Source: Hyphomicrobiales bacterium | Lineage (GTDB): Bacteria > Pseudomonadota > Alphaproteobacteria > Rhizobiales > Beijerinckiaceae | Length of the DNA: 64,000 nt | NCBI GenBank assembly: GCA_930633495.1 | Contig: CAKNFJ010000001.1 | Span: 2,043,001 to 2,107,000, forward strand | Direction of reading: 5' to 3' | Shown here: positions 34,254 to 42,977 of the stretch, one piece after another | Numbering within the stretch: position 1 is the stretch's first letter | Layout of the letters: each line of letters opens with the position of its first letter | The notes under the pieces: generated by a model | The model's database searches: none | The model's input: only the letters and a program-made list of their open reading frames with translations | Told to the model about the DNA's origin: nothing | Translations under genes and position numbers: made by a program

Positions 34254-36649
34254 CACTCGAGCAGGAAGGACTGCTCCAGAACCTCGCGGGAATCGAGGCC
34301 GAGCTGCACCTCGAAGCGCCCGGGCTCGACCACTTCCTTGAGGTCGGCATTGACGAATTTGAGCTGGGCATCGCCGATCTCGAAGCGTACGACGCGGCTC
34401 TCGCCGGGCTTGAGCGTCACCTTCTGGAAGCCCTTCAGCTCCTTGATCGGCCGCGCGATCGAGGCATAAGGGTCGGCGATATAGAGCTGCACGACATTGG
34501 CGCCCTCATAGGCCCCCTCGTTGGTCAGCGTCGCCTCGGCGGTGAGGCGCTGGCCGCGCTTGATCCGCGAGGCCGAGAGCTTCAGGCCCTTGAGCGTGAA
34601 GCGGCTGTAGCTCAGACCGAAGCCGAAGGGATAGAGCGGCCCCTGCTCCTCCTCGAAATATTGCGAGGTGTAGTTGCCCGGCTTGCCCTCGGTGAACGGG
34701 CGGCCGATGCGAAGCGCATTGTAGTAGGTCGGGATCTGGCCGGCCGAGCGCGGGAAGCTGATCGGCAGCTTGGCCGAGGGGTTGTGGTCGCCGAACAGCA
34801 CGTCGGCGATGGCGTTGCCGCCCTCGGTGCCGGCATACCAGGTCTCCACCAGCGCGTCGGCATTGTCCTTCTCCCAGCCGACCGCGAGCGGGCGCCCGTT
34901 CATCAGCAGGACGACGAGCGGCTTGCCGGTCGCCTTCAGCGCCTTGAGCAAAGCGCGCTGCGAGCCCGGCATCTCGATCGTAACGCGGCTCGATGATTCA
35001 TGCGACATGCCGCGCACCTCGCCGACGACCGCGATCACCACATCGGCCTGGTTGGCGACGGAGACGGCTTCCTCGATCATGACGTCGTTCGGGCGGGGGT
35101 CCTGGATGACCTCCGGCTTGTCCCAGTTCAGGAAGTTCAGGTAGTCGACGACCTTCTGGTCGTCGAGCACGTTGGCCCCGCGCGCGGTGAGGAGCTTCGC
35201 CTTGCCCTCGATCGCCTTCTCGATGCCGGCCTTGATCGTGACGGCCTGCTCGGCCACGCCCTGCGCCGACCAACTGCCGAGGATGTCGAGCCCAGAATCG
35301 GCCAGCGGCCCGACCAGCGCGATCGTCCCGCTCTTCTTCAGCGGCAGGGTCTGATTGCGGTTTTCCAGCAGCACGATGGTCTCGCGCGCGATCTCGCGCG
35401 CCGGCTCGCGGTGCAGCCGGTTCTCGGCGCGCACATCGGCCGGATCGTCCTCCGGCTTGCCCATGCGCAGGAAGGGATCGGCGAAGAGGCCGAGATCGTA
35501 TTTCGCGCCGAGCACCTCGCGCACGCGGGCGTCGAGCTCGGCCATCTTGATCTCGCCGGAGGCGATCAGGCCCGGCACCTCGGCGAGATAGACCTGGTCG
35601 GCCATGCTGAGGTCGATGCCGGCCCGGATCGCGAGCTTGGCCGCCTCGCGATTGTCGCGGGCCACACCGTGGCGCGTCAGCTCGGTGATCGCGCCATGGT
35701 CGCTGACCGTGACGCCGTTGAAGCCCCATTGCTTGCGCAGCAGATCCTGCAGCAGCCAGACATTCGAGGTGGCGGGCACGCCGTTGATCGAATTGAGCGC
35801 GACCATGACGCCGCCGGCCCCGGCCTCGATCGCGGCGCGATAGGGCGGCAGATAGACCTGATGCATGCGCAGCAGGCTCATATCGACCGTGTTGTAGTCG
35901 CGCCCGCCCTCGACCGCGCCATAGAGCGCGAAATGCTTGACGGCGGCCATGATGGTGTCCGGCTGGTTGGGCGCGGAACCCTGGAAGCCGCGCACGCTGG
36001 CGCGGGCGCATTCGGAGACGAGGAAGGGGTCCTCGCCGAAGCCTTCCGAGGTGCGGCCCCAGCGCGGATCATGGCTGATGTCGACCATCGGCGCGAAGGT
36101 CATGTCGACGCCGTCATTGCAGGCTTCGACCGCCGAGACGCGGGCCATCCGCTCGATCACCGCCATGTCGAAGCTTGCCGCCAGGCCCAGCGGAATCGGG
36201 AAGGTGGTGCGATGACCGTGCACGACGTCATAGGCAAAGAGCAGCGGGATCTTCAGGCGGCTGCGCTTGACGGCGGCTTCCTGCATCGGCCGGTTGTCGC
36301 GCCGGACGACCGTGTTGAACGAGCCGGCGATGCGCCCGGCGGCGATCTCCTCGACGATCTTGGCGAAGGGCATTTCGGGGCCGATGCTGATCAGGCGCAG
36401 CTGCCCGACCTTCTCGTCGACCGTCATCCGGGCGATTAGCTTGTCGATGAAGGCCTTCTTCGTCGCGCCGGCGGCAGCGCCGGCCGGCTTCGGCTTCGCG
36501 GCGGCCGGCAACGCGGCCATTCCGGCCGCAAATGCCGCCGAGGCCATGGCCCCGAGCGCCTGGCGCCGGGACAGGCCTGCCTCCAGATCGTCCTTGCAGG
36601 ACACCGCATCCAGCCCGTTGACGACCGGCGCACCGTTCGAATTATCCAT
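34253..36649 (-). CDS. bglX: GH3 beta-glucosidase, Tat-type exported (BglX-like)
   Basis: A glycoside hydrolase family 3 enzyme of 798 residues. The N-terminus carries a twin-arginine motif (GLSRRQALG, arginines at about 28-29) followed by an Ala-rich hydrophobic segment, so export of folded protein by Tat is likely. The barrel domain runs about 60-390 with the nucleophile in TVSDHGAI (about D316) and the substrate motif AVKHFALYG. The second domain (about 420-640) and a fibronectin-III-like end (about 690-798) complete the BglX layout. Starts at ATG 36649 or GTG 36664 are both possible. It is divergent from opgG and may trim periplasmic glucans. Confidence 0.92.
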   Translation of the reverse strand: MDNSNGAPVVNGLDAVSCKDDLEAGLSRRQALGAMASAAFAAGMAALPAAAKPKPAGAAAGATKKAFIDKLIARMTVDEKVGQLRLISIGPEMPFAKIVEEIAAGRIAGSFNTVVRRDNRPMQEAAVKRSRLKIPLLFAYDVVHGHRTTFPIPLGLAASFDMAVIERMARVSAVEACNDGVDMTFAPMVDISHDPRWGRTSEGFGEDPFLVSECARASVRGFQGSAPNQPDTIMAAVKHFALYGAVEGGRDYNTVDMSLLRMHQVYLPPYRAAIEAGAGGVMVALNSINGVPATSNVWLLQDLLRKQWGFNGVTVSDHGAITELTRHGVARDNREAAKLAIRAGIDLSMADQVYLAEVPGLIASGEIKMAELDARVREVLGAKYDLGLFADPFLRMGKPEDDPADVRAENRLHREPAREIARETIVLLENRNQTLPLKKSGTIALVGPLADSGLDILGSWSAQGVAEQAVTIKAGIEKAIEGKAKLLTARGANVLDDQKVVDYLNFLNWDKPEVIQDPRPNDVMIEEAVSVANQADVVIAVVGEVRGMSHESSSRVTIEMPGSQRALLKALKATGKPLVVLLMNGRPLAVGWEKDNADALVETWYAGTEGGNAIADVLFGDHNPSAKLPISFPRSAGQIPTYYNALRIGRPFTEGKPGNYTSQYFEEEQGPLYPFGFGLSYSRFTLKGLKLSASRIKRGQRLTAEATLTNEGAYEGANVVQLYIADPYASIARPIKELKGFQKVTLKPGESRVVRFEIGDAQLKFVNADLKEVVEPGRFEVQLGLDSREVLEQSFLLE

Positions 36650-36778
36650 GCTGAGTTCGTTCACTTAGGTTGGCGAGGGCAAGGGGCGGCGCAGAAGCGG
36701 TTCAGAGAGAACCACGCTCATTCCTTGACCCTTGTGTCGATGATGGGCATTTGTGCTCGGGTGCGCCGCGACCAACGT

Positions 36779-36798
36779 AGGACGGCGCGCTCCGTCCT
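36779..36798 (+). other. Leader hairpin before opgG
   Basis: AGGACGG (36779-36785) and CCGTCCT (36792-36798) form a perfect seven-pair stem with a six-base loop. It ends 16 bases before the AAGGAG ribosome site of opgG. It may stabilise the mRNA leader; no function is shown. Confidence 0.35.
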
Positions 36799-36825
36799 GC
36801 CAGCCCGCATCTTTAAGGAGCCAGC

Positions 36826-38550
36826 GTGTACTTGTCGACCCGTTCCGCAGACGGGGCCCTCAACATGGCCCAGCCTTCCTCGACCCGACGCGCCCCGGCC
36901 CCGCTCCGGCGCCAGGAGACCGGGCGCAAGCGGCGGTTTGCAGGGCAGGTGGCAGCGTTCGGCTGGCTGATCGCCGGAATGCTGCTGCTGGGAACATCGG
37001 CGTTCGCACAGGCCCGCAAGGCGGGCTTCGGGCTCGACGACGTGATCGCAAAGGCGAAGACTCTGGCAGATGCGCCTTATGTCGCACCGGCGAGCAACCT
37101 GCCCGACGTCTTCAGCAAAATGCAGTTCGCCGACTACCAGAAGATGCAGCCCCGGCGGGACCGCTTCGCGTGGACGGAGTTCGACACGCCGTTCAAGCTG
37201 GCCTTCTATCACCAGGGCATGCAGTTCAATACGCCGGTGAAGATCAACGAGATCGTCAATGGGGCCGTCCAGGAAATCCCCTATGACGCCGGGCGCTTCG
37301 ATTTCGGCGACCTGCATTTCGACCGCTCCGAGACCGCCAAGCTCGGCTGGGCCGGGTTTCGCGTGGTGTACCCCGTCAACCAGGCCGGCAAGCTCGACGA
37401 GATCATGAGCGTGCTGGGCGCGAGCTATTTCCGCGTCATCGGCAAGGGCCAGATCTACGGCCTGTCGGGGCGCGGGCTCGCCATCGATAGCGGCCTGCCG
37501 ATCGCCGAGGAATTCCCCGCCTTCCGCGAGTTCTGGCTGCGCCGCCCGAAACCGCAGGAGCGCCGCCTCACCTTCTACGCCCTGATGAATGCGCCCCGGG
37601 CGACCGGCGCCTATGAGTTCACGCTCATTCCGGGCAACGAAACCGTCCTGCAGGTCAAGGCGCGCGTCTTCCTGCGCCAGGGCACAGCACCGACGACGCT
37701 CGGCATCGCGCCGCTGACGAGCATGTTCCTCTACGGCCCCAACCAGCCCTGGCCGACGCATAATTTCCGGCCGGCCATCCACGATTCCAACGGTCTCGCC
37801 GTTCGCGCGGGAGACGGAGAGTGGATCTGGCGGCCGCTCAACAACCCCCCCATGGTGACGACCAGCAACTTCACGACCGAAAACCCGAAGGGCTTCGGCC
37901 TCCTCCAGCGCGGCCGGGCCTTCTCGCGCTATGAGGACCTGAAGGACCGCTACGACCTGCGCCCCAGCGCCTGGATCGAGCCGACCAACGATTGGGGCAA
38001 AGGCGCCGTGCGCCTCATCGAGATCCCGACGGCCGACGAGACCAACGATAACATCGTGGCCTTCTGGGTGCCCGAGAGCACGCCGCCGAGCGGCCAGCCG
38101 ATGCGGTTCGACTATCGCATTCGCTGGACGATGGACGAGCCCTCGATCCTGAACGACGGCACCTCCCATGTCTGGCAGACCTTGCGCGCGACCGGTGAGA
38201 TCTACCAGTCCAACCTCATCCGCGCCGGCGACGGAACGCTGGCCTTCCTGATCGACTTCAAGGGCCCCTCGCTGCGCAAGCTTTCGCCTCAGGCGCAGGT
38301 TACCGCCACGGTCGGCGCCAACGACAATGTCGAGATCGTCGGAACCGAATTGCAGCCCAACCCCGCCATCCAGGGCTGGCGCCTGACCTATCGCGTCAAG
38401 GTCAAGAACCCGAACGTGTCCTCCGATCTGCACGCGGCGCTGACGCTGGGCAACCGCAGGCTTACCGAGACGTGGAAGTACAACCTCCCGCCCGCGCCGC
38501 TCCCGAAGGACAAGGAGAGCTATCTCAATCATTTCAAGGCAATTGAATAG
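36826..38550 (+). CDS. opgG: Periplasmic glucan biosynthesis protein OpgG/MdoG
   Basis: A periplasmic protein of 574 residues needed to build osmoregulated periplasmic glucans. The GTG start at 36826 is supported by AAGGAG five bases upstream; an ATG at 36865 lacks such a site. The signal region is at about 40-62 (GWLIAGMLLLGTSAFAQ). The MdoG domain fills the rest: DVIAKAKTLADAPYVAP near its start, IHDSNGLAVRAGDGEWIWRPL mid-protein and WKYNLPPAP at the end. No opgH glucosyltransferase follows, which is common in alphaproteobacteria that carry opgG apart. The divergent beta-glucosidase may act on the same polymer. Confidence 0.94.
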   Translation: MYLSTRSADGALNMAQPSSTRRAPAPLRRQETGRKRRFAGQVAAFGWLIAGMLLLGTSAFAQARKAGFGLDDVIAKAKTLADAPYVAPASNLPDVFSKMQFADYQKMQPRRDRFAWTEFDTPFKLAFYHQGMQFNTPVKINEIVNGAVQEIPYDAGRFDFGDLHFDRSETAKLGWAGFRVVYPVNQAGKLDEIMSVLGASYFRVIGKGQIYGLSGRGLAIDSGLPIAEEFPAFREFWLRRPKPQERRLTFYALMNAPRATGAYEFTLIPGNETVLQVKARVFLRQGTAPTTLGIAPLTSMFLYGPNQPWPTHNFRPAIHDSNGLAVRAGDGEWIWRPLNNPPMVTTSNFTTENPKGFGLLQRGRAFSRYEDLKDRYDLRPSAWIEPTNDWGKGAVRLIEIPTADETNDNIVAFWVPESTPPSGQPMRFDYRIRWTMDEPSILNDGTSHVWQTLRATGEIYQSNLIRAGDGTLAFLIDFKGPSLRKLSPQAQVTATVGANDNVEIVGTELQPNPAIQGWRLTYRVKVKNPNVSSDLHAALTLGNRRLTETWKYNLPPAPLPKDKESYLNHFKAIE

Positions 38551-38560
38551 CCGGAGCGAG

Positions 38561-38587
38561 GCGGGGCTTCGATCCCGGACGCCCCGC
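38561..38587 (+). terminator. Hairpin after opgG
   Basis: GCGGGGC (38561-38567) pairs with GCCCCGC (38581-38587) across a 13-base loop, 10 bases after the opgG stop. There is no T-run. The position and stem strength suggest a terminator or 3' stabiliser. Confidence 0.45.
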
Positions 38588-38640
38588 AATCCCGGCAGCG
38601 CCGCTGGTTCTTGCAGCCGCATCGGACGCCGCAGTTTCAA

Positions 38641-38669
38641 TTGACAACTGCCGCAGGGTCCTTGATCGT
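38641..38669 (+). promoter_or_regulatory. Possible promoter before the small exported protein
   Basis: TTGACA (38641-38646) is a perfect -35 box. Seventeen bases on is GATCGT, a weak -10. Alphaproteobacterial -10 boxes are often poor, so the call rests on the -35 box and on the lack of another start site before 38716. Confidence 0.3.
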
Positions 38670-38715
38670 AACCGGGCTCAACTGAGTTCGTCGGACCGGA
38701 TCAAGTCGCTGAACG

Positions 38716-38913
38716 ATGGCAAAAGCACTTCTTTCCCGTGCAGCATCACTTGCAGCGGCACTCTATGCCGTGAGTTTGGGGGCTGGCTGCCAGTATTTGC
38801 GCGGCTATGACCAGCGCCGGCCCGAAGTCCGCACCAATCCGATCACGAACCGCAACGCGACAGTGCCCGACGTCTTCGTCCCGAGCGTCACGCGCAGCGG
38901 CTCGTTTTACTGA
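38716..38913 (+). CDS. Small exported or lipoprotein-like protein, unknown function
   Basis: A 65-residue open frame. The N-terminus has a basic start and a hydrophobic core (LLSRAASLAAALYAVSLGAG) followed by C25. This looks like a signal peptide with a non-canonical lipobox, because glycine rather than leucine is at -3. The rest is polar with several prolines, serines and asparagines. There is no strong ribosome site. A possible promoter at 38641 and the lack of a better overlapping frame support it. It lies just upstream of the caspase cassette; 127 bases separate them. I do not recognise a family. Confidence 0.45.
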   Translation: MAKALLSRAASLAAALYAVSLGAGCQYLRGYDQRRPEVRTNPITNRNATVPDVFVPSVTRSGSFY

Positions 38914-39040
38914 GAAGCCCTGCTCCTGAGATCTCGTCTTTTGCGAGGACAGCACGAAAACACGAGCCACAGTGGACCATTTCTGACGATTTGATCGTCT
39001 GATACTCTCTCGTTTTGTCTTCAAATGCACTTTCGACGAG

Positions 39041-41230
39041 ATGGGGATGAGCAGTTACATGCGGCAGCGCGCCGGCTATCTCGCTGCGCAAGCGAAGCGG
39101 AACACGGTCAGCCTCAGAGTGGCGCTGTATTGCACCTTCTGGTGCCTTTCCTTCGCGCTCGGAACCATCGCCCTCACTCCCGCTCAGGCGGCCGAACGTG
39201 CCGCCATCGTCATCAGCGTGCCCGGCCTGGACGGCGAGCCAGTTCCGAATGTCCTGTCCGATGGCCGCATGGTCGCGACCGCTCTGCGGGAGATGAATTT
39301 CTCGACGCTCCTGATCGAGAACCCGAGCGCGGCCAATCTGCGCGGCATCCCGGCGGAGGTACAGAAACACGTCTCCGGCTCCCGGCTCGTGATGCTCTAT
39401 GTCGTGGGACCGGCGGTGTCCGTCCGCAACGACAACGTCCTGCTGGCGCATGATTCGAACCCCCGCAGCGAGGCGCAGCTGCGCGAGAGCGGACTCCTGC
39501 TGAACGACCTCATCGACCAGCTGAGCCGTGACAGCAACCGGTCGGTCGTCGCCATCCTCGACAGCTCCGGCGTGCCCGCCATCGCCTTGCGCTCCGCGCC
39601 TACCCTGACCGGCCTGTCTTCATTCCCGCAGCCGCGCGAGAATCTGCTGCTGGCGCTGGCCAACATGCCGGGCGCAGTCACCTCCCGCGTCGAGAACGGC
39701 GAGAACGGCGTTTATGCAACGGCGGTCGTCAACACGTTCCGTAGCGCCAACGAAGGCCTGTTCTCGGCGTTCAAGAGCATCCGCCGCAATGTCCGGGAGG
39801 CGACGGCCGGCGTCCTGCTGCCAGCCATCGAAGGCGGCCTGCGCTCGAACGAGATCCTGCGCCCGCCGCCCCCTTCGGAGGAGCGTGTCGACGACCGCAA
39901 GCCGATGCTCGACCAGATCCTGTGGAGCTTCGTGCGCGACAGCGCCGACGAGACGGATTTCGACGTGTTCGCCCAGATCTTCCCGACCAGCGCCTATCGC
40001 GAACGGGCGCTGGGGCGCCGGGTGCGGCTCGCCAGCGCGTCGCAGCTCGGCGTCGGCAATCTCGTGCGTGCCTTCACCACCGCCTCCACGGCAACGCCCG
40101 CGGACAACGACACGCGCGAACTGCTCTCGGCCACGACGGGCGACCGGGCACCGCCCCCGCCGCTGCGGATCTGGCCGCGCGAGCTGCCGGCGACGCCGAA
40201 CGGCCTCTCGACCTGGGCGACGAAATGCGACGAGCTCGCCGCCGATCCCGATGATCCGATGCGGCTGACGGCGGGTGTGCGATGGGATCTCGTCAACCGG
40301 CGCGCGGCCATCCGCGCCTGCATCGCCGCGCTGGTGAAGGAGCCGGACAACCGGCGCATCCAGTTCCAGCTCGGCCGCGTGCTCGATATCGCGAACCAGC
40401 ACGACTGGGCCCAGATCTTCTACAATCAGGCGATGGAGCGCTCCTATTCGGCGGCGGTCGCCAATCTCGCCTATATGTACATGACCGGACGCGGCCGGCC
40501 GGTCGATCTTCAGGAGGCGATCCGCCTCCTGCGCATCGGCGCCGATCTCGGCAATCTGCGCACGCGCACGGATCTCGGCGAGTCCTATCTGCGCGGCGCC
40601 GGGGTACCGCAATCAATCCCGGAAGCCATCCTGTGGCTGCGCCTGGCCGGGGCGATGGGCTGGCCCAACGCCATCGATATCCTGGGCAACCTCTATTTCC
40701 AGGGCCGCGGCGTCGAGAAGAACCTGACCTGGGGGGTCGAGCTCTTCGCGGCGTCGGCCGCGGTCGGCAACACCAACGCGATGGTCAATCTCGGCCGCGC
40801 CTATCTCTACGGCCAGGGCGTCGAGCGCAATCTCAAGACCGGCCGGGAATGGCTGGAGCGCTCGACGGCGGGAGGCAATCCTTTCGCGCCGTTCTTCCTC
40901 GGCGAGCTCTATGTCAACGGATCGGGCGTCGCCAAGGACCTGAAACGCGCGGTGGCGCTCTACACTGTCTCGGCGGAGCGCGGCTTCGGCCAGGCACGTT
41001 TCGAGCTGGGGCAGCTCTATGAACGCGGCGTCAGCGGCAAGCCCGAGCCGATCACCGCGGCGTTCCACTACACGCTGGCGGACCGTCAAACCTATGAGAC
41101 CCCGGTTTCGCCCGAAATCACGCAGCGCGCGCGCAGCCGGCTCGCCGAGATCGGGCGTCAGCTTCGCCCGGCCGAACGGACCGAACTCGAAGGCCGGATC
41201 AAGGCCTGGCTCGAACTCAATGGCAATTGA
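39041..41230 (+). CDS. Sel1-repeat protein with degenerate caspase-like domain
   Basis: An exported protein of 729 residues; the signal ends near residue 50 (ALTPAQA). Residues about 52-250 align by eye with the caspase domain of the next protein. However, the catalytic positions are changed: LYVVGPAV has P124 where the partner has FYYAGHG, and ILDSSGVPA has S176 where the partner has ILDACRDNP. This part is therefore probably inactive. Residues about 468-690 hold roughly six Sel1/TPR-like repeats (for example AYMYMTGRGRPVDLQEAI and LYFQGRGVEKNLTWGVEL), which bind proteins. It overlaps the next gene by 11 bases. A scaffold or regulator of the active caspase is the best guess. Confidence 0.85.
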   Translation: MGMSSYMRQRAGYLAAQAKRNTVSLRVALYCTFWCLSFALGTIALTPAQAAERAAIVISVPGLDGEPVPNVLSDGRMVATALREMNFSTLLIENPSAANLRGIPAEVQKHVSGSRLVMLYVVGPAVSVRNDNVLLAHDSNPRSEAQLRESGLLLNDLIDQLSRDSNRSVVAILDSSGVPAIALRSAPTLTGLSSFPQPRENLLLALANMPGAVTSRVENGENGVYATAVVNTFRSANEGLFSAFKSIRRNVREATAGVLLPAIEGGLRSNEILRPPPPSEERVDDRKPMLDQILWSFVRDSADETDFDVFAQIFPTSAYRERALGRRVRLASASQLGVGNLVRAFTTASTATPADNDTRELLSATTGDRAPPPPLRIWPRELPATPNGLSTWATKCDELAADPDDPMRLTAGVRWDLVNRRAAIRACIAALVKEPDNRRIQFQLGRVLDIANQHDWAQIFYNQAMERSYSAAVANLAYMYMTGRGRPVDLQEAIRLLRIGADLGNLRTRTDLGESYLRGAGVPQSIPEAILWLRLAGAMGWPNAIDILGNLYFQGRGVEKNLTWGVELFAASAAVGNTNAMVNLGRAYLYGQGVERNLKTGREWLERSTAGGNPFAPFFLGELYVNGSGVAKDLKRAVALYTVSAERGFGQARFELGQLYERGVSGKPEPITAAFHYTLADRQTYETPVSPEITQRARSRLAEIGRQLRPAERTELEGRIKAWLELNGN

Positions 41231-42977
41231 GACGCTCAGACGCGGCATGGCGCCGATCATCGCGTCGCTGCTGATCCTGCTGATCGCGGCGACCACGGCA
41301 CCCGCGCAGACGCAGCTCAAAGCGGCCCAGGACGACAGCCCCGGGCGCCGCGTCGCTCTGGTGATCGGCAACAGCAGCTATACGGCGGTGACGAAGCTCC
41401 CGAACGCGGAACGGGATGCCGAAGCAATCGCCAACACGCTCGTCGCCATGGGGTTCACCGTGGTGCGCGGCCTCAACCTGACGAAACAGGAGATGGTGCA
41501 GCGGCTCGAGGCGTTTCGCCAGCAGGCGGCGACCGCCGAGGTCGCCCTGTTCTACTATGCCGGCCATGGCATCCAGATCGATCAGAAGAACTGGATGGTG
41601 TCGGTCAACGTGCGGGCGGGGCAGAGGGCCGAGGTGCTTCGCGAGGCGATCAGCCTCGAAGACGTCGTCGCGGCGATGTCGACCGCCTCGACCAAGCTCA
41701 TCATCCTCGACGCCTGCCGCGACAACCCGTTCGCGGGCAAGCTTCAGAAGGGCACGTCGGCCGAAGAGATCGAGCCCGGATTGGCCCGCCCCAACATCGT
41801 CGACCGCGGCGTCCTCGTCGCCTATGCGACGAGCCCGGGATCCGTGGCCTTCGACGGCCCGGCCGGAACCGCCCACAGCCCTTTCACCCAGGCCTTGCTG
41901 ACGCATCTCACCACCAAGGGCCTCGAGATCCGCCAGATGTTCACCAAGGTGCGCCAGAGCGTCGTCGAGCAGACGAGCTCGCAGCAGACGCCCTGGGAGA
42001 ATTCCTCGCTGCTGAAGGACATCTACCTGGCCGGCCGCGCGCCCCTGACGAAGGTCGACGAGATCGAGCTGAGCTATTGGCGCTCGATCGAAGCGGGGCG
42101 CGACCCGCAGAAGCTGATCGAGTTCCTCGACCGTTTCCCGCGCGGCACCTTCGCGCCGATGGCCGAACGGGCGCTCGAACAGCTGATGCGCGAAGCGGCG
42201 CAGAGCATCAAGGTGGTCAAGGACTGCCCGACCTGCCCGAGTATGGCGGCCCTGCCCGGCGGCACCTATCTGAGCGGCAGCGCCGAGACGGACGCCGAAC
42301 GCGCGGCCGGGGAGCTGCCTCAGACCCGTGCGCAGATCAGGCCCTTCGCGATCGGGCGATACCCGGTGACCTTCGAGCAATGGGACCAATGCCGACAGGA
42401 TGGAGGCTGCCGGGCGAACCCATCCGATGGCGGCTTCGGCCGAACGAGCCGCCCGGTCATCAACGTCACCTGGAACGACGCGATGGAGTTCGTGAACTGG
42501 CTGCGCCGGAAGACCGGGCAAGCCTATCGCCTTCCCACCGAGGCCGAATGGGAATTCGCCGCCCGCAGCGGTATTTCCAGCGAGCGCTTCTGGGGCCGCG
42601 ACCCCGACCGTGCCTGCCGCTATGCCAATGTGCTCGACCTGACGGCGCAGCGGACGGTCCGGCTCAGCCTGCAATCGCATGGCTGCGCCGACGGCTTCGT
42701 CTTCACCTCGCCGGCCGGCAGTTTCGAGCCGAACATGTACGGCCTCTTCGACATGCTCGGCAATGTCTGGCAATGGACTTCGGATTGCTGGGACCAGCCG
42801 GCGCGCACGATGAGCACCTCCGCCAACGCCAGCGAGAGCTGCCGTTTCCGGGCCTTGCGCGGCGGGTCCTGGATGAGCGACCCTCGCAACGTGCGCATCA
42901 CCTCGCGGCAACGGATCGATCCGGAGGATTCCGACCTCAATATCGGCTTCCGCGTGGCGCGGGACCTGCCGCAATGA
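41220..42977 (+). CDS. Caspase-family peptidase fused to a formylglycine-enzyme-like domain
   Basis: An exported protein of 585 residues with a signal peptide (about 11-30, ending TTAPAQ). The caspase/metacaspase-like domain (about 43-270) has the dyad H116 in FYYAGHGIQI and C166 in ILDACRDNPF. The C-terminal part (about 340-582) is an FGE-sulfatase/SUMF1-type fold: PFAIGRYPVTFEQWDQC, YRLPTEAEWEFAARSG, NVWQWTSDCW and RALRGGSWMSD. The copper-site cysteines of true formylglycine-generating enzymes are not seen in the RGGSW region, so this domain is likely for recognition. The start overlaps the previous stop by 11 bases, and the end overlaps the radical SAM gene by four. Confidence 0.9.
   Translation: MAIETLRRGMAPIIASLLILLIAATTAPAQTQLKAAQDDSPGRRVALVIGNSSYTAVTKLPNAERDAEAIANTLVAMGFTVVRGLNLTKQEMVQRLEAFRQQAATAEVALFYYAGHGIQIDQKNWMVSVNVRAGQRAEVLREAISLEDVVAAMSTASTKLIILDACRDNPFAGKLQKGTSAEEIEPGLARPNIVDRGVLVAYATSPGSVAFDGPAGTAHSPFTQALLTHLTTKGLEIRQMFTKVRQSVVEQTSSQQTPWENSSLLKDIYLAGRAPLTKVDEIELSYWRSIEAGRDPQKLIEFLDRFPRGTFAPMAERALEQLMREAAQSIKVVKDCPTCPSMAALPGGTYLSGSAETDAERAAGELPQTRAQIRPFAIGRYPVTFEQWDQCRQDGGCRANPSDGGFGRTSRPVINVTWNDAMEFVNWLRRKTGQAYRLPTEAEWEFAARSGISSERFWGRDPDRACRYANVLDLTAQRTVRLSLQSHGCADGFVFTSPAGSFEPNMYGLFDMLGNVWQWTSDCWDQPARTMSTSANASESCRFRALRGGSWMSDPRNVRITSRQRIDPEDSDLNIGFRVARDLPQ

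Noticed and set aside
42700..42977. The FGE-like C-terminus as target of a diversity-generating retroelement
   Set aside because: The RGGSW...IGFRVAR ending resembles such variable proteins, but there is no reverse transcriptase gene, no template repeat and no excess of AAC codons in the window.
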